64,000 nt of DNA from NCBI RefSeq assembly GCF_042242105.1, contig NC_092029.1:11215885-11279884 (forward strand). Direction: 5' to 3'. Below the pieces are notes generated by a model that worked only from the letters and a program-made list of their open reading frames with translations, did not search any database and was not told where the DNA came from. Each line of letters begins with the position of its first letter. Positions within the stretch are counted from its first letter, which is position 1. A program made the position numbers and the translations under genes. This stretch comes from Pempheris klunzingeri (taxonomy: Eukaryota; Chordata; Actinopteri; Acropomatiformes; Pempheridae). Positions 12,501-27,300 of the stretch are shown here, one piece after another.

Positions 12501-15500
12501 GCAAGCAGGTGATAAATATATAAATACTTGTTGACATATTTTATCTACAGTATTCCTCTGCAGATGTCTGAACACATTTAGCTTTAAGTTTTAATGATGA
12601 GTTGCTCAGCCTGCTGCTCACATCACATCAACACCACCAGTGAAATATACAGCAGGAAGGATTACAAACACCAGCTGAGATGCAGGAAATGAAGCCAAGA
12701 GGGGCAAAGAAAAGGCTGATATACAACAAGCAAGCATTCTTAAGTCAACTCAGTATGAAAAGGAATAGACAGGCGCATGAGCCCGTGCAGTGTAAGGGAG
12801 CAGCTGAGGCAGACAAAAACAGAAGACAGATGACATGTAAGATGAATAGAGAGACAGACAACTAAAAAGACAACACTAATCACATCACACACAAGACCAC
12901 GCTCAGAGACAGACACTCAAAGTTAGATGAAAACATCATACAGATGACCTTAAAAGAACGATAAAGCTGCCTGCCATTGTGAAAAAAAGAGCTCCAACTG
13001 TGATAAAATTACAATCTTGCAAGGCAGACCTCCACATAAATGCACTAATATACAATTTAAATGTCCCACATGCAAATCGTGCACTCACAACTATGTAACC
13101 TTGCATTGACCTTGTCGCGCCCCCTCGGGCCAATCAGCGCACAGATAAAAATGCTGCAACACAGCACTAACCTTCAGGTTTGGTAAATACGTCAAGAAAA
13201 ACCCAAACAAATTCACACAGGCAGAAATCACAAAAACAGGATAGATCTCATGCACTGAGGAGTTGGCGGGGCTGTCTCACATTAGCACGGGGGTGACGGC
13301 GTTCTTGATGTTGCCATAGGCGGCGCGTCCCAGCAGCTCCCTGAAGCAGCGCTCCGTCAGCTCCACCGGGCTTTCCTTCTCCTTCTCTGACGCCTGCAGC
13401 GGCGAGGGGGAGCGGCTGGCGGGGAGCGGTGCAGGTGAGGCAGCAGAGGAAGAGGGAGAGGAGAGGAATGAGCAGCAAGGAGAGGGAGGGAGGGAGGGAG
13501 GGAGAGGAAGGCGAGGTGGGAGGGGTAAGAGAGGTAGAGACAGCGAGAGGGAGAAAAGAGACAAGAGTCAAGAGTTTGAAATCAATTTGATCCAATAACA
13601 CTAACATCTCCACAGAGGCTGAAGTGTTCGCACAAAAACTCTGTATTGCTGTGTCACTGCAGTCCTCGCTCCTGAGGTGACGTTTCTCTCTGCAGTTTGC
13701 CTGCAGTGAAAATTAAGCGACTGTGTTGGCCATCATGTGTGTATTGCACATGGGTTATTACCGCGGGAAACATGTCTGTGTCTAGGTTTGTATATGTAAG
13801 CAAGTGTGTGGGCACTCACACCGGGTCCAGCCTTTCTCTGCTCTCATGCATAGTTAAAACCTCCGCCATAACTCCATCTTGGTCATGCCTTGCCTCGGGT
13901 GGTCCACCAATGACGACATTATTTATTAACAGCCTGACTCTTTCATCTTGCCTGCTGCTGCTATGGAGGAAATGTGACTTCCTGCCTCTCAGTGGCTTCT
14001 CTAACTTCGTTCAAATCCAAAAAAGACTCAAACCAAGAAAAATGCAGGATTAATATAAAGGTTTAACTATAAGAGCAGCTTTAATGGAGCAATTTTCCAT
14101 TAGTGCTGCGAAAAAACTCGAAGCTCCTGTTGTTGAAAGGTTTAGCAGTAACAAATAATGCTTACAAAACCACTCTCATTGACCCCTGTCAAATTGAAAA
14201 GTGCATCTAAATCACTCACGGGGGACCTAATTCTGAGTTCACCCTACTAACCTCTCACTGCACAATTTTGCCTAATGATCTCGAAACATTTGGCATGAGG
14301 AGAAATCAGCATTGCCATCATCTCAAACACTACTTAGCTCTACTGCAAATCTGACCTCATGCCTGCCTTAAAAAAAAAAAAATTCCCAGGGGCCATTTCT
14401 GAGTCAGGGGAGTGTATAAAAGGCATGTTTAAGGTGAGGATCATTTCTGTTTAAATTTCCTGCTGAGGCAGTGCCTGGAGGGAAATTGCTTGGGGAACAC
14501 AGCGCCTTTGCAGGCACCTACAGACGACATAAAAACCCATCAATCATGATGATTATTTTTTTTCCAGGTATAAACTCACAAACTAGAGCCGAGAGAAAGA
14601 TTTTAGCATCTCCAGAAATACTCCTTCTTCAGAAATTAGTCTCGACTGTCAGGAGGCTTTGCTGTGCCTGAAGTTGATCTTTAGCTGAACTTTTACATGT
14701 GCGTGGGGCTTAATGTTGAGAAAAAGGCACCATCTGTGACTTTAATTAGACTCTGTACTGACTGCTGTGTCTGTGATGTCTGGTGACGACTGGCTAAACT
14801 CAATGTGGGGAGGAATGGAGGATGCACAGCAGGGGCAGTCCTCATAACACTAAGTCACACACACACACACACGGAGTGCGTCTTTCTATCTCAGTCTCTT
14901 TCTGTCCATCTGTCTCTCTCTTTCAATAACCTCCCAATTGCCTTCACTCTATTTTCTATTATCCACCCCCAACCAAATCCTCCAGAGTTCCTCTCGCTGC
15001 CCTCCCCTCTTTGCTCCCCTAACCTTCAGATATCAGCATTGACGTCAAAGTGAATTTCAGTATGTGGAACGCTGCCAAGAGAGGGAGGCTCCAGACTCTG
15101 CATCTCTCTCTCTCTCTCTCTCACTGGCACTCTGTCAGTTCTTGTGATGCTTTAATTCTCCACCCATTGCACTATTTCTGTTCATACTCTCCCCTTTTCT
15201 CCTTCAATCCCACAGCCCACATCTCCTGGTGTCTTTGTCCTTGGATGCTGCAGGTGGGCAAACACATGCCCATAAGAGGAGTAGAGCTGTCAGCGGGTTC
15301 ACTCAGCGATGATGATGATGATGAATGACATGGGTGATGGCTGACTAGACTGCCAGGACAAATATGGCCTAACATAAGAGAAGAAGCACCAGTTGGCCAC
15401 AACACATGGGCTCTGGACTGTGTGACCGCGGCATGGAGGGTCAACAGTGACCCATTTTGGGTCATCAACTTTCGCACCACACTACTGGCACAGCCTGATC

Positions 15501-18500
15501 TGATGTGTGGGGACAACATGGCAGCACTGCAGCCATATCTACCTGCTTTAAACTGCAGTCAGGACTTCTGTAACACTGTATGTGACATGCTCCTTCCAAT
15601 ATAATACAGTACCTAATGTTTATAACGATAAATATTTGCATCTGATGAACGGCAACATACAAAACCTTTTCTTTGTGGACACTCACCTCTCTGTACGCTC
15701 TCCACACTGCAGGTTGAAAAGCAGAGAGGGGACGATCTTGTCCATGTGCTGAGGGTCCCAGATGTTGGCCTGCAGTTCATCATTCACAGTCTTCCTCACC
15801 ACACCCTGCAGGCCCTTGATACCTGCCATGCGGATCCTGGGGGACACAGACATCAGAGATCATTTGACTGAGTCTATAAATGGATGATCAAATTTAGGAG
15901 ATGATATTTTCGTCTGGCTTTTAGTCTGTATCCATCAGTATCTGTCTGCTAACCTTTAATTCTGCAACGCTATATTTAACTGTTCAAAGATGTCACTTTT
16001 GTGTGTAGTCAGCAGATGACATCCATGACAACAAGATAACTTTTAAAGGGTTTCATTTTGTTTGAAGTATAAAAAGGGGCAGCAGTAGTCCAAAAAAAGA
16101 CTTTCAGAAGTAGTTTAAAAACAGAAAGTTACATAATAATTCTGCCTTTAGCGCAATCAAACGTCTGTCTACTCACTTGGTGCGGATGTCAGGGTCCTCA
16201 TAGCTGGAGTGGCACATCTCACTGAAGCGTGACACAAAGAAGTCGTAACTGCGGTGGTACGATGGTGTATCCTCCTCTATGTTGGCAAACTTCACAAACT
16301 GAGAAGGGAAGAAAGGACGGGGGGGAAATACAATAGATTACATTTTCTTGTCAAACTGTAACTCTGCAAGAGTTTCTAATACTACAGATGTACTACAGAT
16401 GTACAGCTCCTCAAAAGCCTCAGTTTAAGAGTTTATTTCAATTTGATTAAACACTTTTTAATGAAATAACTGTAAATCCCCGTGATGAATATCTCTTGAA
16501 TTAAAGTCAAACCACAGTGCCATACCATCTCATTAGGAGTGAAAAGCACAGGCAGAGGGAGGCTCTCCCACTGGGCCAGAAAATGTCACCATTTAAACAG
16601 GCTGACATTTAGCTTCACAACACTCTACAATTAATAAATTATGAAGAGGATTTCTGTACAAATCAAGACTAAAAGGATACTACCCAAAGTAAAAATTATA
16701 TAAGGTTATTCAGTAAAGCGGATGGTAATCATAGTACATAAAGTCCCCATTCAAAAACATAGGCTGATCAGCCCTTTAACCCAAAATGCTAAAATAATAA
16801 AGACTAGAGTTTATGTAGAAAATGAACATCTAAAGAAGCCTCTTGAGAACCTGATTCCTGTGTACAGAGTGAGTGTTTGGAGTGGTTTTGAAATTAAATG
16901 AAGTACCCCTGAGCAAATTAAATGAAGTGAACCCAAAGCTGCTCTTGTGAAGCTGCTCAGCTGCTGCAGTAAATTGCTGCAGCAGCAGCTGATACGCTGA
17001 CATTTTCCAGTATCACTGCCACCAACGCTGGCCAGCTTCAAGGCATAAATGAATCAACTCTGGCTCTGCTGAAACGGACTCTAAAACTGATTGAAAGCTT
17101 TAAAATAGGGTCTAAAGCCACAGGCGATTGAGATTATAAACGTTTTTGTTGCAACCAAAGACAATGCCAAGAGAAACAAACCTCTGCTGTATCTAAGTAA
17201 CAGCGAGTTGACAGAAACACTAACTCTGGTTCTGATGTGTTGAAGAGCTGCCCTCTGTTATAAAAAGGGCTCTGCAGCATAAGATTTTAGGTCAGTGAAA
17301 CAGAGTGTGAGAAGACCTGACCAGGCTCGAGTTCTGTGGTGATAAACTCTCTAATCCGTTCCTTTCACCTCCCTCTGACACCGGTCTGCTTCAGATGAGC
17401 TATACACTGCACACTAAGAGGGGAAGACGCTATGTGGTAGTTCCACTAGAACATAAAGCATCTGTGTGCACTGAAAGCCGCAGCATATGTACAGCTCTAT
17501 GTGTGAGGACGCTCAGGGTTCTGTCTGCATATAGTCTAACCAATTGCGGAGGAACTAATCCACATGTCCAACACTCTGAATGCAAAGTTTTACATTTTCA
17601 TATACTGCAAAATCAATCTACTGTTGATAGTGGTAAACAGGACTGCGCTGCACAATTTATTATACAGCACTGATATGTGTATGTATATAAGTGGATCAGC
17701 ATATGGCCTTTGTCCTAAATACACATGACTGTGTGCGAGGGAGATTGATAGCATAAAGATTATGAGTGAGAGTCTGCCGTACACGACAATCTGTATAGAC
17801 GACTGCAGAGCTTTGCCAGTGTGGGCTGCAGCTAATCTGATTTCCTTTATTTGTCCTCTGCTGACCCGGCCGACAATGTCGATAGCTGCTCCCCACTCAT
17901 CACTTCCACACCCTGTGCCCACCACTCTCTTGCTGAGCTCTGATCTTTCTCAAATACTAATGCAGTTTCCCTCTTAAGGTTAACATCTCTTACTTTGTGC
18001 CATCACAAGAGGAAAGTAAATGCGCCCTGTCAACTTTTGATTAGATAATACCCCTAAATCCACTGAAATGGGCAGAATTCCGTGCGACAGAAAAGCTTAA
18101 GAACTAAGGCACATTAGACACACATTAGTGACCAACAGTTTGAGAATGTGGGTATTTATCTAAATTTGGCCTGTTTAAATAAGCTGTCTTAGCTTTTCTA
18201 TGTTTCTTGTGACCAACAATGTGTGGGTAGGAAAATTATTTCTCTTATTAAATCATATTTATCTGATTTGGCTTTTACAGTCAACTGAAACTGCACAGTC
18301 TTTGAAAAAACGACCTTAATTGAATACAGACATCAAGCTGTGATAGTGTATTTACTGTCAAGACTCATAAAGTTATAGTTCTAGCTGAACAAAATACAAA
18401 ATGCTTATCGTAAAGGAGGAATGAAGCCACCAGTCGCCAAAAAGTACAGTGTTTTATTTGTTTTGTTGATTAATAGGTGCAAAACTCTTTAAACTAGTGA

Positions 18501-21500
18501 TATAATCCTGGAAACTCACGGAGTTGGTTCCTAGGATCTGCAGGCTCGGCTTGTCCGACTCCAGCAGTTTGCGCACCATCTTGAGGAAACTCTCCACAAA
18601 CAGGTTGATGCTCTGACAGTGGCAGGCCATCAGCAGCTGGTCCAGGGCTTCCATGGCAATGCACACATAACTGAACAGGGGAGAGAGACACACTGAAGCA
18701 TTTGGATGGCACCATTAGAAAATATAATCTGTAGGCAAATATAATCTGAGTCCGGAAATCTTATATGGATACTAAAATTAATCTATATATCCTAAATGAC
18801 TTACTGCACACAGCAACAGAATTCAAAAAGTCATAATCTCTGCCAGACAAACTCTGGAGACTAGCATACTGAGCAGACCGCCAGATGCTGCCAAGTGTAA
18901 ATGTAATATTTGCAGGCTGTTTGCATTGGGTGAGAATCATCACAGTGTGTCCTCGTCATGAGTCATAAATGACAACAACATTTCTGTGGCATATAAATTA
19001 AGTACAGAGAGTACAAAGACGTCCCCTTCAACAGCCCTGCACCAGCCATGTTATGTTTAAAAGACCAACCTGCCTCCATGTCTATTTGGCTAATTTGCAT
19101 GGAGTGCACTATAAATATTTTTTTATTATCCAGAAGGAAGTGTTACATTACACATAAATACTAGGTGTAAATGCAATGGCATCATTTTAGAGTTCCTAAT
19201 CCAGTTTGCATTTTTTTGGGTCTGTTTTTATACAGACCTACAGAGGGGCTCTTTGAATGGACAGTCCTTATGATGCAAGATGACCTCAAAATCTTCCCAG
19301 GGTTTTAATGTATTAGCTTTATGTAGAAGTTAAATGTGTGGCAATAAATAACACACACGATGCACAAACAGTATTTGCCTGCTGAGGAGACGGCTAAAAT
19401 GGTTTCCGAGAGCCTATTCTGAGTGGCGATTGACTGGCGATGCTCACCCGTATCTGTGTCGGGCTACATCCCTCGACAATCTCTCAGACAGGTAGGCTCC
19501 GATACGGTCGAGCTTCTCTGGAGCTGACAGGGCGTAGAACGTCAGCTTCTCCATGTTGGCCTTCACTAGCCCATCCTGAGAGGGTGACAGAGGGAGTTGG
19601 AAAGAAAGAGGGAAAACAAGACGGAGAAAAGAAGACAGTTTTAGGGTTTCATTGACATGGTTTAGGCCCTTAAAGGAGTAGTTCACCCAAAATGTAAAAT
19701 TCAGTCAGAAGGGATGTACACGAGGCTTGGATACAACAAAGAGGCGGATTGTTAAGACTGTCAAAAATAACTTCAGCAGCATTTTGACTGCCATCAGAGT
19801 ATATAGTAGATAATGACAAATTGATCTAGTATTCTAAAGCTTTTCCATAAACATTTCTGAACTACTGCAATGGTGCACACTGAAGTGTGTACTTCTCCTT
19901 AAAACCCATATTCTAAGAGTATAACTAGATCATCAAGTTTCACCTCCTATTTTCCCCCTTGACCTACTTGACTGCTCTTCAGTCTGGTCAGGAGGAGGAG
20001 AGAGCTAAAAACATCTATGGTCCATTGAGATCTGGTTTACATTCGGACAGAGAGCCAAAAGATGCAGTCAGTGAAGTAGCTCTCCCAATATGAACCAAAA
20101 GCTGGGGAAACACTGGAGTTATACACTCTACAGTAGCCTGTACATGGCTACGCAGGGCAAAATGACTCTAAAAATACATGGGCAGAATATCATTCATCAT
20201 TTACAAAGAAACCCAGCAGTGTTGAGATGTTGGAGGCAAAACTCAACGACATGTACTGACAGCAGGCAAATGGACGCAATGACAACTTAACCACCTCTGT
20301 CTCTAAGAGTTCAACTCAACACTTTATAGACACTTATTTTTATTTTATTAGTCAGCTCTATGAAGGTTTATTTGCTTCATAAAATAAATGGTTTGCAGTC
20401 GATGACCACTTTTATCAGAGAGGTTGAATACATTTAGCTCATATTACAGACGGTTCTCATACAATGTGGTCGTTCTAGTCTATAATATAAATATTACTTA
20501 TTTCATTCCTTATGAAGTGACGCTTAACCTTTGGTAAGAAGGATGTGAGGATTCGTCAAATATAAACAATGACTAATAATGATTATAGGAACAATTATTG
20601 AAGGTGAAAGCTGAATAGATTAGCCTGATAACATGTTATTACATTGGGATAAAATCTAATGGGATTTGAGTATTTCTGTCTGTAGCGTCTATTGCCAGTT
20701 TTCACAGCAGATATTTTGATACGTTATTGCAGGAAACACACAGGTAGAATTAACAACATTACCAATGGCTGCCTTGTTCAAAGATTTTCTGGTTCCTGAC
20801 CTTCCTATTGTGCATGCCCACTCACTGGCATGGCTTCCTGACACACCAAAATTAAATGGAGGCCTTATTAATGTTATTAGTTGCCTATGTGCTTTTCTTC
20901 CAAGGACAAGCTGTGAAAAAGGGCCTATTACTCCCATTAGAGGGTTATTTTCCAGGTCAGCACAGAGCGATACCTGTGCTTCTGTCTGCTCCTCTAAAAC
21001 ATCCTCTGGCTGGAGTCCATTATCGATCACACTGCCAGAATATTGCAGCTGGCTATAAAACACCACCCTCCAGTTGAAAAGCTGATTTTTGGTTTTTGTT
21101 CATTAGAGTCACTCATCTTGTAGCTCTGTAGACTCATGTTCCAGGCATCTGGACAACAATAACAGCAGATAGGAGACTACGAAGAGTCTCTCAGATGTTC
21201 CTTTTTTTACTCTGACAAACTCAGATGATAACTAATCCAATTTAAACTAGTAATGTACTGCGGGGACGTTTTCTGTGTTCAGGAGAAACACGCAGAGAAT
21301 ACAACATATATTCAGGCCCCTAACCAATTATCTGGGAAAAACACTGAAATACAGTAACTTTGGACACACACACCCACAAGCTCGCACAGTGTGACACAAT
21401 TTTGAGTCAATGTAATCAGACGGCTTCATTATTCCCATGCTGCTGGGACACCGTTAGTTACAGTCTCAGCCACAGCAGCTAGGAGCCAAACTTAGAAGCC

Positions 21501-23915
21501 ATTTTTTAGTGCACAATGAGCGGGAGCACATGCACGCACACACACAAAACAGGGAAATGAGGTCTGCGTGTACTAGTATGTCCTGTGTGTTGCAGTTTTG
21601 GCCCCAGATCTGACAAGTAAACTGGGTTACTGCAGTAGCACAGAGGCACTTATGTAAAGTTTCCTCTGCAACAAATCAGCTTTTTCTTCTCCACCCAAAT
21701 TAATTCACTTTATGAGTCATCTGTATCAGATCTCACATAATCAGAGAAAACGGCAGCAATGATGAGGTCTGTGGCTTGAGAGCCATCACAACAGTGTGGG
21801 GGATCTTTTGTCTGATTTTTGTGTTCAATCTGTTTTCTGATCCAGCACCTGTAGGAGTTTTTTGGATGTGCGCACTAGAGGCTGACATCTTTCCAGCAAT
21901 CCCGTGAAGCAGACGGACCAGCAAAAGTGATAACAACAGGTCTGTTGTATAAATAAATATGCAGTTCTAATATGAATTAACACCTTTTCTCTTCTATACA
22001 TTTTGCAGCGGCGGCTCAAAATGATTGCTGTCACTGCTTCAGAATTTCATGAACTGTCATGAAGCCGCGGTTATACGACTCTGCGGAGCAGTAAGCTCCA
22101 CTAAACTCTGAAGGATAGCCGTCTGCTCCTTCTCCACTTGGAGGATGAGCAACTGGAACATTGACAGGATGAATATCAATCGTTGTATCATGACAACCAA
22201 ATAAAGAGCAGCGCGAGTGCACCATTTTCTCCTCAGGGAGAGTGAAACTGGGAAGAGAATACCAGAGTACAAGAGGAAAGGTAGACTTAACAAGCTAACG
22301 TTTAAACAAACTTTTGCACTGAATTCTCTATGAATTTTCATGGTCAACAAAATAATAATAATTATTATTATTATTATTAATATATTGTGAAATAATGTTC
22401 CATTTAAAATACCAGTAAGGCATCATACAGTAAATTTTCTTGTGGCTTGTTCTTGTCTAAATTAAACTTAACATAATAAACTAATCTTTATAAAGTCTGT
22501 TTAAACAACAATTTACCTTGATTCTTGATTCTCCCCTGACTGTCTGACCACTGACTGACCAATAATTGAGCAAATGCACACAATTTCTATAAGCCATCAT
22601 ACAGACGAGACGAGACAAGACAGGACAAACAGGCATTACTAAAGAAACACAAAGTGTCACTTGAGCTTCTCACCTCTGGGTCTTCTGGAAAGATGTTGTC
22701 TACCAGTCTCTTGTACCGAGGCCTGAGTGCCCCGCAACAACCACAAACCCCTGAGGGAGGGAGAGAGAGAGAGAGAGGGAGGGAGATTCAGTAAGACACA
22801 GACACCTCCAGTATGATTGACAAAAGCCCAATAAAATCAAAGAGGAAGACAAATAATTAAACATGTTCCCTTTCCCCATCTCTGTTGTAGCACAGTTTGT
22901 CTGTTATGTGTAAGTCTGTGTGAATAAAAGAACACAGTGCCTTAGTAATAAAGTATGTGCTAAATCGGCCACTTGCTCTAAAATGTAATGTTAGAGACAA
23001 AACAGACCCTAGGTCAGGTTAAAATGACTACAAAGTGAATAGACCTTTTTGGCACTGAGTAATTAAAGTATTTCAGCTGATAATGACTTCACATTGACAA
23101 CCTACTGTATCACCACGGAGGTAGTGGTATAAAAGTTAAGGAATGCCAGGAAAACACAGCTGCAGCTAATAAAGTGATAACTGGAAAGCTAATGAGCAAG
23201 TACTGACAGTTCATTGTATCAGGGCAAAATAACACAGCAAGCATCTACAAAACTGCCAATACCCCCTGCAAGAACACCAAAAGTTGCCAAATGTTGACTG
23301 TCAGGCTCTGTTTATACACAATCACGTGTCTTGGGTGATTTGATCTCAAGAGAACAGCTCTCAGTACGCCAGTTCACTCCTGATATTAGAATGCATCACC
23401 AGTGATCACTTGCGATCGGATCTCATTTCCCCCTTTATATGCAAATAAACACTTTGCATCACTTGTTCAAACATTTACAAATAGTGGGAACATTATATTT
23501 AAAGTAGTTTTTAAATATTTAAAAAATATAAAATAGCAAGGTCTCCTCAATCAACATTTCCCTTTTAAAAGCCCATGTGTCGTTCTGTGCTACAATGTCA
23601 CAGCATCATGCTCCGCAGGCATATGGAGGGTGGTGATACGGGCTGTGAGATCCATGGAAAAGAGACATTAAGGATATAAAATCCACCCGTTCCTCATGCT
23701 GACTAACGGGGCTCAGCGGGCAGACATACAGCTCCACCAGAGACGTCTCTAAACGCACAGCAGGGTGCAGATTCTAGAGAGTGTTTTATAATGTCTTATA
23801 ATGTCTAGTAAGTTAGTTAAGATTACCTCAACAAAGCACTACTTTCCGTTTAAGCAGAGGACGAAAGTAGAGTAGGCGGTCGTTCATGCGGCACGACACA
23901 TTTGCAAGCACAATG

Positions 23916-23950
<35 letters not shown>

Positions 23951-24274
23951 TCATATGTGAAGCAGACCAACTCCAAACTCCGCTTCTTGGCTGCAGTCAC
24001 CTGTACTGTAACATGTACCACTTGTGATCGGACCACAAAAGAAACATGTCAATGCCAGGTCTGAGCAGGGCCTCAGTACTGGTGTGATGCTGTCATTTAT
24101 TGTATCCAAGATTAAAAACATTAAGATATGTTCATCTGGTAAAAAGAACCTTGGTTAAGTGAAGGTAACTGTGTTCATGACATTTGAGGAAAGCCAGATA
24201 TGGAAAGAATGTGGTCACAGGACAATTACAGTCGCAACAATGCTGCTCAGATGATAACACACACACGCACACGC

Positions 24275-24351
<77 letters not shown>

Positions 24352-27300
24352 CTCTCTCTCAATGCACTCAAGATAGCCTTGAAGAAAGAGGTGCAACACA
24401 CTGAAGAGTGATTTTTCTGACTTTGCATTGAGGAGAAGGCAGACTAGGCTGCAAAGCTGGATTCTGGGAGCTGGATTCTGATTGGTTGTGGGAATTCAGC
24501 AGTGGTGAGTCATAAGGGGACTCTGGGAGAATGAAGAAACAGTGAAAAGGGATAACCTCCAAAAACAAATCATACTGCTCAACATGACAATTCATGACCA
24601 TCTTCCTGTTTACATCAAACAAGCATTATGTGAGTTTAGGAGTCACAGAAGCCAATGAAAAAAGTAGGTCATTGTGTTGTCAGCAATGCGGCAGCAACAA
24701 AGGATATGATATACTGAAACTTCAACACGTTAGACAAAAGCAAAACAATCTGCAAAGAAACAGCTTTTCTACTTTCCGTCCTTCCTTCCGATCCTCCTGG
24801 TCATTTTCCTTCCTTCAATTCTCCCGAGAGGAAAAATGTCTCATTATTTACTGTTTTAGTTTGAAGCTTTCTTTGCTGATGTGGCACAAAAACCCATAAC
24901 CCATTCTGAGAGCAGACTGACCCGACATTAACGAGATTACCAGCTGCCCAGTTGCAACCCTCAAACCTCACAGTGTACTGAATCCGCCATACTGCAGGTT
25001 TTCCCTGGACTGATGAAAGCGAGACGACACATTTCATCTTTGAAATGCACCACCTGAAACGTACAAGAACTCTTCAACCAGCCAACACAGCCAGCGACGA
25101 GCCTTGTGCCCACCCTCCTACAGAGATCAGATTGCCCTAACCAGCTGTCAACTGTGCTACAAAAAAAAAAAAAAAAAAAATTCATTTTCTCAATACAACA
25201 TGGACCAACTGGGCACATTTCGCACAGATGATGGAGGGAATCAGCTGCCACGTGCCTGACTCAAAAAATGCAAATGAGCGCACTGAGTAATGACACTTTG
25301 CAACACACACAACAACCAGTTTCCAGTGCAAAACTGTTGATTTCTCAGTGATATACAGTGATAATAAATACAAAAATGAACAACTGCAGTAACAGGTGAC
25401 GTAAAGTAAGCTAGAGCTGAGGATCGAACCACCAACCCTGTGATTACTGGATAGAGCTATGTACTGATATCCACTAGCTTTCTGATATTTTATCAGTGAC
25501 CTGCAATTGGGAGAAGGGCAGCACAGACAGGATGTCCCTGAAAACCTTTTAATACAGTAAAGAGCATCTGAGGTATCTTAGCCACTTAAAAACTCATCTG
25601 GTTCAAGGCCTCTGTCTACTCTCTAAAAGTTCTGATGGACTCCGCAGCAGGAGCTCTGCTGGAGCTCAGGCTTATCTCTGAGACCTGTGGGTCTATTCAT
25701 AGTTCTGCTCCTCCATCACTTCAAAGACTAATGGGTGCTCTGCTCCCCTCTCTCCCACCCTCCCTCGCACTGTCCCTTCCTCCTACAGCCACCCAATCTC
25801 CCTCTACCAACTTCTCTCATCCTTGGCTTGAGGCCCGAGTGCAGGAGTCGCCACTGAATTAATGAAAATGCAGCGGGTCCCAAGTGTAAAGAGGTGAAAG
25901 GTGGAGGACGAAGAGTAGCAGAGACACAGGCAGCGAAAGAGAGACAGGGAGACTGAGAGACAGAGATGGAAGTGAGATGGGGGAGGTGGACTGTGATGGA
26001 CTGAATGAGTCACAGATTAGCGCTACTTATTGCATCTTCCCTGTCCAGTACAAATCTGGCCTGTCCTCTGCCAGCAGTAGGAGGAGAATTTGGGGAGTAG
26101 ATAGATAACATGAGAAAAGTTTTTTTTTTTGTTCTCTGCAGGGAAAATGTCAGCCGTGTTACTGTGACAAAAATCCACAGTAATATGAACAGCTCAGTGG
26201 GTGTAAGTTTACAGGTTATGCAGTGTTCACCATTTTCATTATCAAATAACATTGCTTGTTTTTAAATTAACTGATTAATTGTTACGTAATTTTTTGTTAT
26301 ATCTAAACAACAGTCCAAAACCCAAAGACATTCAGTTTAAATGACATGAAAACAGCAATTCCTCATATTTGAAGAGCTGGAACTAGAGATGTTTGCTTTG
26401 CATTTTTGCTTGATAAATGACCTCAATTATCAAAAATGTTGCAGCTTAATTGTTTCAGCAATGCAACTGCCATCATCTGCTTCTGAAAAGTGCCTAATGC
26501 AAAATGCGCTGTCATGTCATGTTTGTTTTGTTTCAGCTACCTCACAGCCACTCCGTGAGAATACGATACAGTTTCAGAGTTGTGTTGAGTGTGTGTAAAA
26601 TAAATAAATAAACATTGTTTTTTTTTTTTTATGTTTGTGGTGTTGTTAATGTGAAATAAGCCAAGAGAGAGAGCAACAAGGTGGGTGGACAAGAATTTGG
26701 ATGACAGCGGTGGAAAGCACACATAGGGGGTCTCACGACATCCACCCACTCTGCATGGCAAGCTGACAACACATTTAGGGGCTGGACACCACACTCCTCC
26801 ACAGCTCCACACACACACACACACACTCACACATAAACCCACACAAAGACATGCTCGCACATGCACCGACGAGCACGACATGGAGGAACAATTAATTACT
26901 GGTTGTTGGTTGACATAACTAGACAATGAAGAGAAGGCGGACATCTCTGAAGCCTGGTGCTCCAGAGTTGGGGAACTCTGGCCAGTGTGAAGCGTCTTAC
27001 TTGTTTCACTCATTGGATGCTAAGTAACACGTCCATGCACAATGAATTTATGCATGCATATGTGTGCACATGTGAAGGGTCTCCACCCCTCACATCAGCA
27101 CAGCAAGGAGCCAGCTAATCACAATGCTATTTTTATCCCTGTAACAATGGGCTGGTACATTAACAGATTACACTCTCCATTTCCCCCAGGATGCCAGCTT
27201 AACATTTCAACTTTAGGGTGAGAGAGAGATAGAGAGAGGGGAGAAAAAAATGCAAGCTGAAGTGAGAAAAATAGAGCCAAACAAAAAAATGCATGGCTAT

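Noticed and set aside
24132-24428. Poly-Thr-His / Cys-Val open frames on both strands
   Set aside because: They are translations of the AC microsatellite; the same holds at 29566-30099, 11119-11388 and 55214-55399.
26537-27013. 158-aa minus-strand frame in efr3b intron 1
   Set aside because: It runs through a CA repeat and has no recognisable domain or splice evidence.
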